A DNA stretch of 64,000 nucleotides, taken from positions 1 through 64,000 of the forward strand of contig JAEEWG010000015.1 in assembly GCA_016287245.1 (NCBI GenBank), read 5' to 3'. This DNA is from Clostridia bacterium (lineage in GTDB: Bacteria; Bacillota; Clostridia; Saccharofermentanales; Saccharofermentanaceae). Of the stretch, positions 34,054-44,117 are shown one piece after another; the first letter of the stretch is position 1; each line of letters starts with the position of its first letter. The notes below the pieces were generated by a model. It was given only the letters and a program-made list of their open reading frames with translations, searched no databases and was not told where the DNA came from. The translations under genes and the position numbers were made by a program.

Positions 34054-34473
34054 TTACGAGTCAAGTTCGGAGATGACTTCGACGATGGCCTTATTATGTG
34101 TCTCGATCGGCGGCTGTTTGTGATACTCGTGCCATGCTTCATGTGCCTTATTATCCATCTCAGTCAGGACTGCCAGGTGTACGATAAAGCATACAAATGT
34201 AAAAAACACACATACCACAAGCATAGCGGAAATACTTTTTCTTCCCACTTTTATCAGAAGCGCAGCAAGCACTATCCAGATCAGCACACAAACAAGAACG
34301 GTCACCGCCACCTTCCAATAGGCAGGTGATGCATCCGCGTACTCACTTATCTTACGGATATGTTCCGCATGATAAGAAGCATGAAAGGCTGTGATCAAAC
34401 CGCCGGAAAATAACCATATCATCAATACGATCCAGACTCCGAAAGATAGCCCGGCAAATTCCCAGTCTTTCAT
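34054..34473 (-). CDS. Three-pass membrane protein coupled to polyphosphate phosphotransferase
   Basis: A 139-residue membrane protein with three hydrophobic segments (FGVWIVLMIWLFSGGLITAF; VAVTVLVCVLIWIVLAALLI; MLVVCVFFTFVCFIVHLAVL). It has His-rich ends (FHASYHAEH and HEAWHEYHKQPPIETH). Its ATG overlaps the TGA of the upstream gene in the form ATGA, so translation is coupled to the polyphosphate:AMP phosphotransferase. No family is recognised. Coupling suggests a role in the same process, but that is inference. Confidence 0.6.
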   Translation of the reverse strand: MKDWEFAGLSFGVWIVLMIWLFSGGLITAFHASYHAEHIRKISEYADASPAYWKVAVTVLVCVLIWIVLAALLIKVGRKSISAMLVVCVFFTFVCFIVHLAVLTEMDNKAHEAWHEYHKQPPIETHNKAIVEVISELDS

Positions 34474-35942
34474 TTTAGTTTTTTCTCCAGTTCTTTGATG
34501 ATGATTTCGAGTGCCTTGATGCGTGCATATTTTTTGTCAACTGATTCGAGTACATGCCATGGTGCAAACTTGGTTGAAGTCTTCTGGATCATCTCGTTGA
34601 TGGCATCTTCGTAGACATCCCATTTTTCTCTGTTGCGCCAGTCTTCTTCCGTGATCTTCCACTGTTTTTCCGGCGTGTTCTGACGGTCGGTAAAACGGGC
34701 CAGCTGCGTGTCCTTATCGATCTGCACCCAGAACTTGATGATGACCGCACCCCAGTCGTCGAGTTCTTTTTCAAACTCATTGATCTCGTTATAGGCACGT
34801 TTCCAGTCGTTCTCGGTGCAGAAGCCCTCGATGCGCTCGACCATCACGCGGCCGTACCAGGTACGGTCGAAGATCGCGACATGTCCGTCCTTCGGAAGGC
34901 GGGTCCAGAAACGCCACAGATAGTGACGCGCTTTCTCGTGCGGCTCCGGACTTGCGATCGGATGCACTTCGTAGCCGCGGGGATCGAGTGCCTCGGCGAT
35001 CCTCTTGATGTTACCGCCTTTTCCTGCCGCATCCCATCCTTCGTAGGCGATGATGAGCGGGACTCTCTTTCTATAGAGACGGTTATGCAGTTCGGAAAGG
35101 CGGTCCTGGAGTTTGTCGAGTTTTTCTTTATATTCCTCGTCGGAAAGTTCTTTTCCTTCAAGCGGAATTTCTGCAAGCTTCGGCATCTTCACAAGCGGGA
35201 AAGTATTCTGCAGCAGCGGCACCGCAAGGGAGTGATTCTGAAGGGCGATATCGATGCCTTCGTTCATCCTCTCCAGCACCTGAAGTTCTGTCCATTTTTC
35301 GGACTTCGCATCGACGATATACCATGGCGCCGACGAGGTATCCGTGTCCTCGAGATATTTCTCGAAGATCTTCTCGCAGGCTTTATAGTGCTTATTCTGC
35401 CAGATGTCGCCGTCGCTGACGCGCCACTTCGTATCGATGTGGTCCTTTAAGTTATCGATCCTCTTCTTCTGCTCTTCTTCGCTGATGTGCATGAAGAACT
35501 TTAATACGAGGTATCCGTTATCCGTGAGCTGGCGTTCGAAACGGCGGATGCTCGCGATGCGTTTCTCATAGAGGGAATCAGACATGGAACCGTCGAGTCT
35601 GCTCATCACGATCTCATTCATCCAGCCGGTGTTGTAAAAGCGGAATTTTCCCGCCTCCGGAAGCGCTTCAAAATAGCGGCAGAGGAAAGGTTTTCTCTTC
35701 TCCAGATCTGACGGCATATCGAAGGTCGCGACCTTGTAAAAACGCGGGTCGATGTTATTGATGACGTTGCCGATCAGGGTACCCTTCCCGGCCGTGCCCC
35801 AGCCTTCGATGAGGACCACCACCGGGAGCTTATTGTCTTTGATCTTATTCTGGTTAACGAACAGAAGATCTTCCTGTTCTTTTAAGCGGGATTTCAGAAT
35901 CTCTTTTTCAGGTTTCTCATTTAGATACGCATTCTTCAACAT
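34470..35942 (-). CDS. pap: Polyphosphate:AMP phosphotransferase (two-domain PPK2)
   Basis: A 490-residue enzyme of the PPK2 family with two kinase-fold domains, the layout of class II PPK2/PAP, which makes ADP from AMP and polyphosphate. The C-terminal domain has the full Walker A AYEGWDAAGKGG (about 299-310) and lid motif FDRTWYGRVMVER. The N-terminal domain has IEGWGTAGKGT (about 46-55), with Asp replaced by Gly, and its lid region reads YNTGWMNEIVM. The C-terminal domain is therefore probably the catalytic one. Ribosome site GGGAGGAAG. It is first in a pair with the small membrane protein. Confidence 0.9.
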   Translation of the reverse strand: MLKNAYLNEKPEKEILKSRLKEQEDLLFVNQNKIKDNKLPVVVLIEGWGTAGKGTLIGNVINNIDPRFYKVATFDMPSDLEKRKPFLCRYFEALPEAGKFRFYNTGWMNEIVMSRLDGSMSDSLYEKRIASIRRFERQLTDNGYLVLKFFMHISEEEQKKRIDNLKDHIDTKWRVSDGDIWQNKHYKACEKIFEKYLEDTDTSSAPWYIVDAKSEKWTELQVLERMNEGIDIALQNHSLAVPLLQNTFPLVKMPKLAEIPLEGKELSDEEYKEKLDKLQDRLSELHNRLYRKRVPLIIAYEGWDAAGKGGNIKRIAEALDPRGYEVHPIASPEPHEKARHYLWRFWTRLPKDGHVAIFDRTWYGRVMVERIEGFCTENDWKRAYNEINEFEKELDDWGAVIIKFWVQIDKDTQLARFTDRQNTPEKQWKITEEDWRNREKWDVYEDAINEMIQKTSTKFAPWHVLESVDKKYARIKALEIIIKELEKKLK

Positions 35943-36005
35943 GGTGACTTCCTCCCTTCAAAACGGTACGGATGCATGTGCCAAGCGAATAGAAAATGTA
36001 CCTAT

Positions 36006-36034
36006 ATTTTACCACGGATACACTGTTGTTCGAA
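36006..36034 (-). promoter_or_regulatory. Promoter of the phosphotransferase operon
   Basis: The minus strand reads TTCGAA, 17 bases, then TAAAAT, about 65 bases before the start codon. The -35 is weak. Confidence 0.45.
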
Positions 36035-36062
36035 GCAAATCCTAAACGTCCTTTGTGAAAAT

Positions 36063-37598
36063 TTAAAAAATGGGTGCGATGAGACGGAGGATCAGACGGA
36101 ACAGACTCCAGCCTCTCTTATAGTTCAGTTCCTGCGGGAGGATCTCGTCAGATACTTCGAAGGACCGGAGAAGATCATTTCGAACATCGGAAACCGTCTT
36201 CGTCCCGCACATCCATACGGCGCTTTCAAAATGCAGATAAAGGCTTCTGTAATCCCAGTTCACCGAGCCGACGATCGCAGCTTTATCGTCCACGACGACC
36301 GTCTTACTGTGCATGAAACCGGGCGCATATTCATAGACGTGCACACCGGCATTTACGAGATCACGGTAGTAGGAACGCGTCGCCTGATGGATCATCCATT
36401 TATCGTATTTACTCGGAGTCACGATGCGTACATCGATCCCGCTCTTAGCGGCAAGGCAGAGTGCACTGATCATGTCCTCGTCGAGGATCAGATACGGGGT
36501 GCTGATATAAAGGGACTTTTCCGCCGCGGTGATCATATTCATGAATACACTTTCGCTTACTCTTTCACGATCGATCGGAATATCGTTATACGGCTGTACA
36601 AAGCCTTCGTCCACGATATCGCACGGAGAATCTTTCCACGGATAGTATTCGTTAAAATCTTCGATCTTAGGCTGATTGATCTGCCAGATCTGAAGGAAGA
36701 AACAGGTAAGGCTCCAGGCGGCTTCGCCCTCTACCATAACGGCGGAATCCTTCCAGTAGCCGAAACGCTCTTTCTTATTCACATATTCATCGGAAAGATT
36801 CAGGCCGCCGCAGAATGCGATCTTGCCGTCGATCGAGGTGATCTTCCGGTGGTCACGGTTGTTCTGAATGGTCGTAAAGAACGGGCGGAAACGGTTAAAG
36901 ATCCGGCACTCGATCCCAAGCGAACTTAAGTATTCCGGATAGTCGGAAGGAAGGCTCAGGAAGCATCCCATATCGTCGTACATGATACGCACTTTGACAC
37001 CGTTGGCCGCCTTCTCTTTTAAGATCTCGAGGATCGAATTCCAGAACTCTCCTTCACCGATCGTAAAGTACTCGAGGAAGATATACTTCTCCGCCGTACG
37101 AAGCTTCTCAAGAAAGACCGGCCAGAACGCTTCTCCGGGAGAAAGATAGGTCGTTTTCGAATTCTTATACAGAGGGAAATTCTGCGCTCTCTGCAGATAC
37201 TGCACATTCTTCAGGAAGACCGGATACTGTTCAGCCAGTTCATGGTCAATATCATCGGAAACCGTGAGATTATCGTTCGTGGCTTCGAGGATCTCATCGA
37301 AGTCTTTCGCATAGCGGTTGGAACTCATCTGGAAATTCAAGAATACATAGAGGACACCGCCCAGGGCCGGGAACATCAGGATCAGGAATACCCAGACCAG
37401 CCGGTATCCTCCCTTATCGTTTTTCGAAACCACATACAGGGCAACGATCACGGAGATCACGCGGAACAAGATCGAGGCCACATCAGAGATGGTCGTACCG
37501 GCAACGATGAGGGAAATGAACGTCATGATCTCAACGAGCAGGATCAGAATGATCACGGCTCGTCTCATCAACAAGGATTGAAACCATTGCTTACGCAT
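36063..37598 (-). CDS. cls: Cardiolipin synthase
   Basis: A 511-residue membrane enzyme that joins two phosphatidylglycerols to cardiolipin and glycerol. Two membrane segments lie at the N-terminus (about 8-60) with the PLDNc domain, then the two phospholipase D motifs: DHRKITSIDGKIAFCGG and MHSKTVVVDDKAAIVGSVNWD. Length fits ClsA types. Start ATG 37598 has CGGAGGATA upstream; the open frame extends 13 codons further without a ribosome site. It is a single gene, divergent from the GGDEF-EAL protein gene. The glycolipid glycosyltransferase two genes away also acts on membrane lipids. Confidence 0.95.
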   Translation of the reverse strand: MRKQWFQSLLMRRAVIILILLVEIMTFISLIVAGTTISDVASILFRVISVIVALYVVSKNDKGGYRLVWVFLILMFPALGGVLYVFLNFQMSSNRYAKDFDEILEATNDNLTVSDDIDHELAEQYPVFLKNVQYLQRAQNFPLYKNSKTTYLSPGEAFWPVFLEKLRTAEKYIFLEYFTIGEGEFWNSILEILKEKAANGVKVRIMYDDMGCFLSLPSDYPEYLSSLGIECRIFNRFRPFFTTIQNNRDHRKITSIDGKIAFCGGLNLSDEYVNKKERFGYWKDSAVMVEGEAAWSLTCFFLQIWQINQPKIEDFNEYYPWKDSPCDIVDEGFVQPYNDIPIDRERVSESVFMNMITAAEKSLYISTPYLILDEDMISALCLAAKSGIDVRIVTPSKYDKWMIHQATRSYYRDLVNAGVHVYEYAPGFMHSKTVVVDDKAAIVGSVNWDYRSLYLHFESAVWMCGTKTVSDVRNDLLRSFEVSDEILPQELNYKRGWSLFRLILRLIAPIF

Positions 37599-37626
37599 AT
37601 TATCCTCCGTTCTCCCCCTCTTTACT

Positions 37627-37654
37627 ATTATCCTCATTATGAAAATTAAGTCAA
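37627..37654 (-). promoter_or_regulatory. Promoter of cls
   Basis: The minus strand reads TTGACT, 16 bases, then GATAAT, about 28 bases before the start codon. Confidence 0.5.
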
Positions 37655-37681
37655 ATCCGCATGAGGTTTTACCCGCCTGCG

Positions 37682-37690
37682 TGATATAAT
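37682..37690 (+). promoter_or_regulatory. Extended -10 promoter of the GGDEF-EAL gene
   Basis: TGATATAAT combines a TG extension with a perfect -10, 33 bases before the start codon. No clear -35. Confidence 0.5.
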
Positions 37691-37722
37691 GGTTGTGTAT
37701 CTTTTGAATAAGGAGAAGCTTT

Positions 37723-39414
37723 ATGAATTCGATCCGGAATAATCGTCAGAAATCCATTCTCCCGTTCTTGATCCCGGCATCTTTTATAGCTGCCGCAGCC
37801 ATTATCTACTTCGTTTGCGTAACCGGTGGAACACCTAATGTATATGCTAATCTTATTCTGATCCCCATCGTTTTGACATCACTTTACATGCCGGTATGGT
37901 ACAGTGCTCTTTTCGCAATGCTTTCGGGCATCGCGATGGGACCGCTCGTCAACTGGATCACGAACTCCGAAGGCCATGAACTTACGTGGCTTATCCGCGC
38001 GCTCATCTACGTCGTCGTCAGCATCGTTGTCGCGTACATTTCCACAAGAAGCAGGAAGCGTGAAAAGCACTTCGAATATATAGCGACACACGATGCGCTC
38101 ACCGGTCTTCCGAACCTCAATGCGATCACATCTTCGAAGATCCCGACCGACGGTGCGCTGTCGATCCTGATGCTGGCCTTTAACGAGGACAGCGATATCC
38201 AGGGTCTTTTCGGAAATGACTTCTATCAGTCCATCGTCAGGAAGATCTCCGAAGAATTAAAGGAGCTCCTTTCTTCCTATCCGAATGCCACTTTATATAA
38301 GGGCACCGATCTCGATTTTTCCATCATCGTGCAGCACTACTCGAGCGAAGAAAGCCTCGAGAATCTCCTGGCGGCAATAAGCAATATCAACGGTGTCACG
38401 ATCACCGTGGACAGCATTCCGGTCTATATTTCCTACCGTATCGGATTTACCGTGATCCGTCCGACGGGAAATATTTCCGAGGGTATCCGCCACGCGAATA
38501 TCGCGCTTCGTTATTCCTTCCTCGAAGACCAGCAGATCAGCCGGTATACCGATGCCATGCGCGATTACTACAGAGGCACGGTCAGCATCGCCAGCGAGTT
38601 CTCTTCCGCGATCTCCAAGGGCATGGTGCAGGCATCCTTCCAGTCGATCCACGAGGCATTTACGCACAAACCTGCCGGCGTGGAGATCCTCGCCAAGTGG
38701 ATCCGCGATGACGGATCCCGCATGACGGCCGAGGAATTCGTGCCGATCCTGCAGAAGACTTCGTGTCTGCAGCAGCTGACGATCTTCATGACGGAAGAGG
38801 CCATCAAGTATGCCAAGCTTCCGGTCAACGAAGGAAAGAAATTCAGCATCAACTTCTCCGGTTCCGAGCTTTCGGAAAGAAGTGTTATGGAATTCGTCCG
38901 CGCTGTCGAAAGATCCGGTGTCGGAAACGACCGCGTCACCGTCGAGATCAACGGAACTTTTACCGAAGAAGACTTCCTCGTACGTGACAATCTCATCTTC
39001 CTTAGAAAACACGGTATCCGTATCGCCATGGATTATCTGAGCGCAGTCGCGTCGTCCTTCATCCTTCTGAACGATGTGCCGATCGACATCCTGAAGATCA
39101 ACCGCAGCATTACCTCCCATATCGACCACGAGCGTGGCGCGGAGATGATCAAAAGCATCGTGAAATTCGCGAAAGCCAACGGCATCAAGACGGTCGCCGA
39201 AGGCGTGGAGAACGAGTCTCAGGCCAGATTCTGCGAAGAAGCCGGAGTGGATTATCTGCAGGGCTATTACTTCAGTGTTCCGCAGCTTCTCGGGGACAAA
39301 GAAAAAGCACAGATCGCGGCCGAAGAATCAGCCAGGAACAGTGCTTCTGAGAATGCTAAAAAAGCAACGGAATATCCGGAGATCTCTATCGTAAAAAAGC
39401 AGGGCGAAGAGTAA
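37723..39414 (+). CDS. Membrane protein with degenerate GGDEF and partly degenerate EAL domains
   Basis: A 563-residue protein. Three or four membrane segments (about 15-105) are followed by a short GGDEF-fold domain (starts THDALTGLPNLN) whose signature reads GTDLDF, so it is inactive as a cyclase. The EAL domain (about 285-525) has EIL for EAL, keeps the NFS Asn, EINGTF Glu, KINRS Lys, AEGVE and QGYYF, but reads MDYLS where DDFGTG is normal, losing the second metal Asp. Phosphodiesterase activity is therefore uncertain. A Glu/Ala-rich tail of about 40 residues follows. Ribosome site AAGGAGAAG. Its stop is 3 bases from that of the convergent glycosyltransferase gene. Confidence 0.85.
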   Translation: MNSIRNNRQKSILPFLIPASFIAAAAIIYFVCVTGGTPNVYANLILIPIVLTSLYMPVWYSALFAMLSGIAMGPLVNWITNSEGHELTWLIRALIYVVVSIVVAYISTRSRKREKHFEYIATHDALTGLPNLNAITSSKIPTDGALSILMLAFNEDSDIQGLFGNDFYQSIVRKISEELKELLSSYPNATLYKGTDLDFSIIVQHYSSEESLENLLAAISNINGVTITVDSIPVYISYRIGFTVIRPTGNISEGIRHANIALRYSFLEDQQISRYTDAMRDYYRGTVSIASEFSSAISKGMVQASFQSIHEAFTHKPAGVEILAKWIRDDGSRMTAEEFVPILQKTSCLQQLTIFMTEEAIKYAKLPVNEGKKFSINFSGSELSERSVMEFVRAVERSGVGNDRVTVEINGTFTEEDFLVRDNLIFLRKHGIRIAMDYLSAVASSFILLNDVPIDILKINRSITSHIDHERGAEMIKSIVKFAKANGIKTVAEGVENESQARFCEEAGVDYLQGYYFSVPQLLGDKEKAQIAAEESARNSASENAKKATEYPEISIVKKQGEE

Positions 39415-39417
39415 GGA

Positions 39418-40842
39418 TCAGTGTCCTCTCTTACTGATCTTCTTTCCTACACGGATGAGCTGAGCATAGCGGTATGCCGTGTGGTATGCTTTTCGCGCAT
39501 TACCGGCGACAACTTTCTTAACGCCTGAGAATCCGCCCTTTCTATCTTCCTCTTCTTCTTTCAGGAAGTGGCTGTCTTCTTCCGGCGGAACCAGTTTGAC
39601 AGACTTATATTTTCTCGAAAGATGCAGTTTACCGACATTGGCACGGCGGATCGCCTTCTCACGGACGTGGCGGGCGATAGCGTTCATGTAGGCTTCTTCC
39701 ACGCGGACCGCGAAGGTCTCTGCGGAAAAAGAGGCGACGGTCTTCTCCGCATTTGCGGAATATCTCTCTGCCGTGACCGGATCCTTAAAGATGTCAGATA
39801 CGATGTCAGCGATCTCGGATTCGTCTTTGAAGAGACGGGCATTGACCCCGTCCTGGAAAAGCTCATTCACGGCATCGTCTTTTCGGGCAATGACCGGAAG
39901 ACCTGCCGCCATGGCTTCATAATAAGTAAGGCCCTGTGTCTCGGAAGTCGAGCAGGAGATGAAGGCATCTCCGAGCTGGTAGTACTTACCGATCTCAGCA
40001 TACGGAGCCGCGCCGGCAAAGATCACCTTATCACTGACATGGAGTTTTTCCGCCTGATCCTTAAGGTCCTGAAGCGCCGGTCCGTCACCTACGATGAGGA
40101 CGCGGACGTTCGGTGATTTTTCACAGATCTTCGGCACCTGGTCGATGATGTGGTCGATACTCTTTTCTTTGGCCACACGGCCAAGAGAAAGGAGGATCTT
40201 CTCATCCGGACGGATGCCGTATTTTTCTTTCAGCGCATCGATCTCATTCTTATCGAAATTCGAACGGTTGAAAGGCGAAACATCGATACCTGTCGGGATC
40301 ACATAGATCGGCTTTACCACGCCGTAATCACGGAGTGCGTTCTTCACCTTCTCCGTCGGCACGATCAGGCCTGTCGGCACGTTACAGAAGGTCTTGCTGA
40401 ACTTCTTTGCCATGTCCGGCGTAATGATGTTCTTGACCTTTCCGTTTAAGATGTAATGTGTATAGTCCTCGAGCATCGTGTGATATGTGTGCACGATGGG
40501 AAGATGGAGCGTCATCGATGAAGAAAGACCGATGAGGCCCATGGAAAACTCTGTCTGGGTGTGGATGATATCGATCTTCAGTCTCTTTAAGATCTGTACA
40601 AGACGAAGGGAGTACGGCATGGTGGTGCGGTACGGACGGACGAGAAGCATCGGGAAGCTCGGGATACGGAATACCGGCGGATGCTTGCTCACTCGGCGGA
40701 TCACGGGAGAATTGGTCTCTGAAGTCGCGAAGATATATACACGATGACCTCTTTTACGAAGGGCCAGCGCGAGCGTATAGATCGAAGAAGTAACTCCATT
40801 TATATCCGGAAAATACGTATCCGTGATTATCGCTATATTCAT
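39418..40842 (-). CDS. GT4 family glycosyltransferase, likely diacylglycerol glucosyltransferase
   Basis: A 474-residue GT-B enzyme. The N-terminus IAIITDTYFPDINGVTSSIY and HTQTEFSMGLIGL, HTYHTMLEDYTHYI are characteristic of the monoglucosyl-diacylglycerol synthase group. The UDP-sugar site is in ILLSLGRVAKEKSIDHII and FISCSTSETQGLTYYEAMAA. It would add glucose to diacylglycerol on the inner face of the membrane, giving glycolipids or the anchor of lipoteichoic acid. The C-terminal 70 residues are basic and may bind the membrane. Ribosome site GAGGAGAG. Single gene with an extended -10 promoter. Confidence 0.88.
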   Translation of the reverse strand: MNIAIITDTYFPDINGVTSSIYTLALALRKRGHRVYIFATSETNSPVIRRVSKHPPVFRIPSFPMLLVRPYRTTMPYSLRLVQILKRLKIDIIHTQTEFSMGLIGLSSSMTLHLPIVHTYHTMLEDYTHYILNGKVKNIITPDMAKKFSKTFCNVPTGLIVPTEKVKNALRDYGVVKPIYVIPTGIDVSPFNRSNFDKNEIDALKEKYGIRPDEKILLSLGRVAKEKSIDHIIDQVPKICEKSPNVRVLIVGDGPALQDLKDQAEKLHVSDKVIFAGAAPYAEIGKYYQLGDAFISCSTSETQGLTYYEAMAAGLPVIARKDDAVNELFQDGVNARLFKDESEIADIVSDIFKDPVTAERYSANAEKTVASFSAETFAVRVEEAYMNAIARHVREKAIRRANVGKLHLSRKYKSVKLVPPEEDSHFLKEEEEDRKGGFSGVKKVVAGNARKAYHTAYRYAQLIRVGKKISKRGH

Positions 40843-40864
40843 ACTCTCTCCTCGTTACGTTCTG

Positions 40865-40873
40865 ATTATACCA
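40865..40873 (-). promoter_or_regulatory. Extended -10 promoter of the glycosyltransferase gene
   Basis: The minus strand reads TGGTATAAT, with a possible weak -35 (TTTGCA) at a short 15-base spacing. Confidence 0.5.
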
Positions 40874-41048
40874 TAATGGTCTTTTTGCAAATGACAAATT
40901 CTTCATGGTCGGGACAAATTCATACCGCGAATTTAGTATTATAAGATAGGATTCTGTTATCTTTTCAGGTCTGGTTCTGATATACTCAAAATGTGCTGGT
41001 ATCGGTTCTTTTCCAAAAGGCACCGGACAGCAACGACCCGCTACTTAG

Positions 41049-42422
<1,374 letters not shown>

Positions 42423-42444
42423 GAGCTTTTTACGAACAGAAAAA

Positions 42445-42482
42445 AAGGCGCTGCCTCATTGTTTTGAGACAGCGCCTTTTCA
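42445..42482. terminator. Bidirectional terminator
   Basis: AAAGGCGCTG and CAGCGCCTTT with CTCA/TGAG inner pairing form a long stem. A-run to the left and TTTTCATT to the right. It separates bglA from the converging zinc-ribbon genes. Confidence 0.9.
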
Positions 42483-42485
42483 TTA

Positions 42486-44039
42486 TCACTTTTTAAACGG
42501 ATTCGGTCCCGACGGGTCGTACTCGGGAAGGTCGGACAATCCGAATTCCACGGCGATGCTTTCTCTTGTATCGTGTCGGTCGTCGAATTGTTCTTCGTTT
42601 CCGACACGGCGGTCCAGCGGCTTTTCCGGGAGGCGCTGCCCGCGTCCCAGCGAACGGTTCATCGCTTCTTCCTTCATAAGATAAAGCGGCGAATGCTTGG
42701 TCGGAAGCGGTACCGGCGCGCTCGGGATCGATGTTTTCCTGCTCTCCTTGACCGCCTGCTCTGCTTCCTCCTGATACGCTCTTGCAATCGGCACATTCAG
42801 GCTGACCTGAGCGTTCTTTCTCGTTTTTTCCAGATGCATCAGACTCTTATCCGCTGACATCTCGTTGAGCATCATTTCCGACGCGATCGAGGAAGCCACG
42901 GAATCGATCATGAATGTCCTGTAATTGACCGGCTTGTCCGGGCCGCCCAGATCCTCAAGCCGGAACGGGCGGATCTTCTTCTTGCTCATAGACTCCAGTG
43001 TCGGCTGTTCTTCCTTGACCGGTTCTTTTGTAACGGCTTCAAAAGACACTTCCGAAGACTTTCCGGAGATCGCATTCATACACCAGGTCAGGGACTGCTC
43101 CTTCTTTCTTACCTTCATGACCCAGAAAGGAATATAGATGAGCTGGCCGACGGCCGGACTGTAGACGGTGTTATCGACGAAGGAGGTGATCGAGAAATGC
43201 TCGAGATTTTCGGTGATCACACACTCTTTTACGAACTCTTTGATACGCGAAAAGAAATTGTCCTCGATATCTTTTGCGCCCCGGTCAATGTTCAGTATCA
43301 CGGCATCCTTGATGTCGGAAACGCTTCCGGTCGAAGTCGTACCTGGCTTGGAAAGGAAGGGCGACACCTGATCGGCCTTCTTCTGGTCCATGACATTGCA
43401 AGCACAGATCGGCAGATTCTGCCAGGCCATTTCGCTGGCGATCGTCTTCGGATAAGGAGTGACCACATTCGAGGTCCTCTCTACAGAAATATCCGAGATC
43501 AGAAATGCAGACAGGACTTTCTCGCCGATATTCTTCGGCTGTTTTACGAACGGGACCACGCTCAGGATCGTATTGGCGAAGGTGTGGTAATCGTAGAAGA
43601 AACACGGGATATATACGGGAGTGATCGCATCGAGATACTCTCTGGTCGAATGCGCACGACCCTTGAGTTTGTCCTTCTTTACAGAAAGAAGGTATTCTTC
43701 TTCCGCTTCTTTCCGGTCACAGGAAAAAGGCGCGTAGATCAACTCTTTCGGGAAGGACATCTCACCGGATCCAGAGGTGATGTCATCTGATCCGCAGTAA
43801 AGACATACTTTCGGCTCCAGTTTTGCAGAAGCGGATTCGCCCATGGTCTTTCCGCAGTTTTTACAGGTGATCGTACGAAGAGTAAAAGGAGACAATGCGC
43901 CCACATAAAAACCTCCGTTCGGGCGGTCGATCACATTATCCTCCCGGAACTTCGTGCCGCAGAAGCAGCATTTACAGTCAGAATCATCATTCAGGATCAC
44001 CGAAGCGCCACAATTCGAACAAAGGTATGCGGTTTCCAT
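42486..44039 (-). CDS. Double zinc-ribbon protein with LPEYDPxGPxPFK tail
   Basis: A 517-residue soluble protein. Two ribbons use Cys 7, 10, 24, 27 and Cys 59, 62, 79, 82, with GGFYVG between them. A large domain follows (LIYAPFSCDRKEAEEEYLLS ... IYIPFWVMKVRKKEQSL). A charged, probably disordered region of about 150 residues leads to the last residues, LPEYDPSGPNPFKK. The neighbour upstream has the same ribbon arrangement and nearly the same C-terminal peptide. ATG 44039 is set by TTAGGAGTG; a longer frame upstream lacks a ribosome site. It is second of the pair, after a strong hairpin. Family: Firmicutes zinc-ribbon proteins of unknown function. Confidence 0.75.
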   Translation of the reverse strand: METAYLCSNCGASVILNDDSDCKCCFCGTKFREDNVIDRPNGGFYVGALSPFTLRTITCKNCGKTMGESASAKLEPKVCLYCGSDDITSGSGEMSFPKELIYAPFSCDRKEAEEEYLLSVKKDKLKGRAHSTREYLDAITPVYIPCFFYDYHTFANTILSVVPFVKQPKNIGEKVLSAFLISDISVERTSNVVTPYPKTIASEMAWQNLPICACNVMDQKKADQVSPFLSKPGTTSTGSVSDIKDAVILNIDRGAKDIEDNFFSRIKEFVKECVITENLEHFSITSFVDNTVYSPAVGQLIYIPFWVMKVRKKEQSLTWCMNAISGKSSEVSFEAVTKEPVKEEQPTLESMSKKKIRPFRLEDLGGPDKPVNYRTFMIDSVASSIASEMMLNEMSADKSLMHLEKTRKNAQVSLNVPIARAYQEEAEQAVKESRKTSIPSAPVPLPTKHSPLYLMKEEAMNRSLGRGQRLPEKPLDRRVGNEEQFDDRHDTRESIAVEFGLSDLPEYDPSGPNPFKK

Positions 44040-44067
44040 ATACACTCCTAAAAGGGAAATAAATACA

Positions 44068-44105
44068 CGCCGGGATAGAAAGGATACAGTTTTCCTATCC
44101 CGGCG
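44068..44105 (-). terminator. Strong hairpin between the two zinc-ribbon genes
   Basis: CGCCGGGATAG (44068-44078) and CTATCCCGGCG (44095-44105) form a perfect 11-pair stem. On the minus strand it is followed by TGTATTTATTT, a weak T-tract, so it may attenuate rather than stop transcription into the second gene. Confidence 0.6.
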
Positions 44106-44117
44106 CACGTTTACTGC

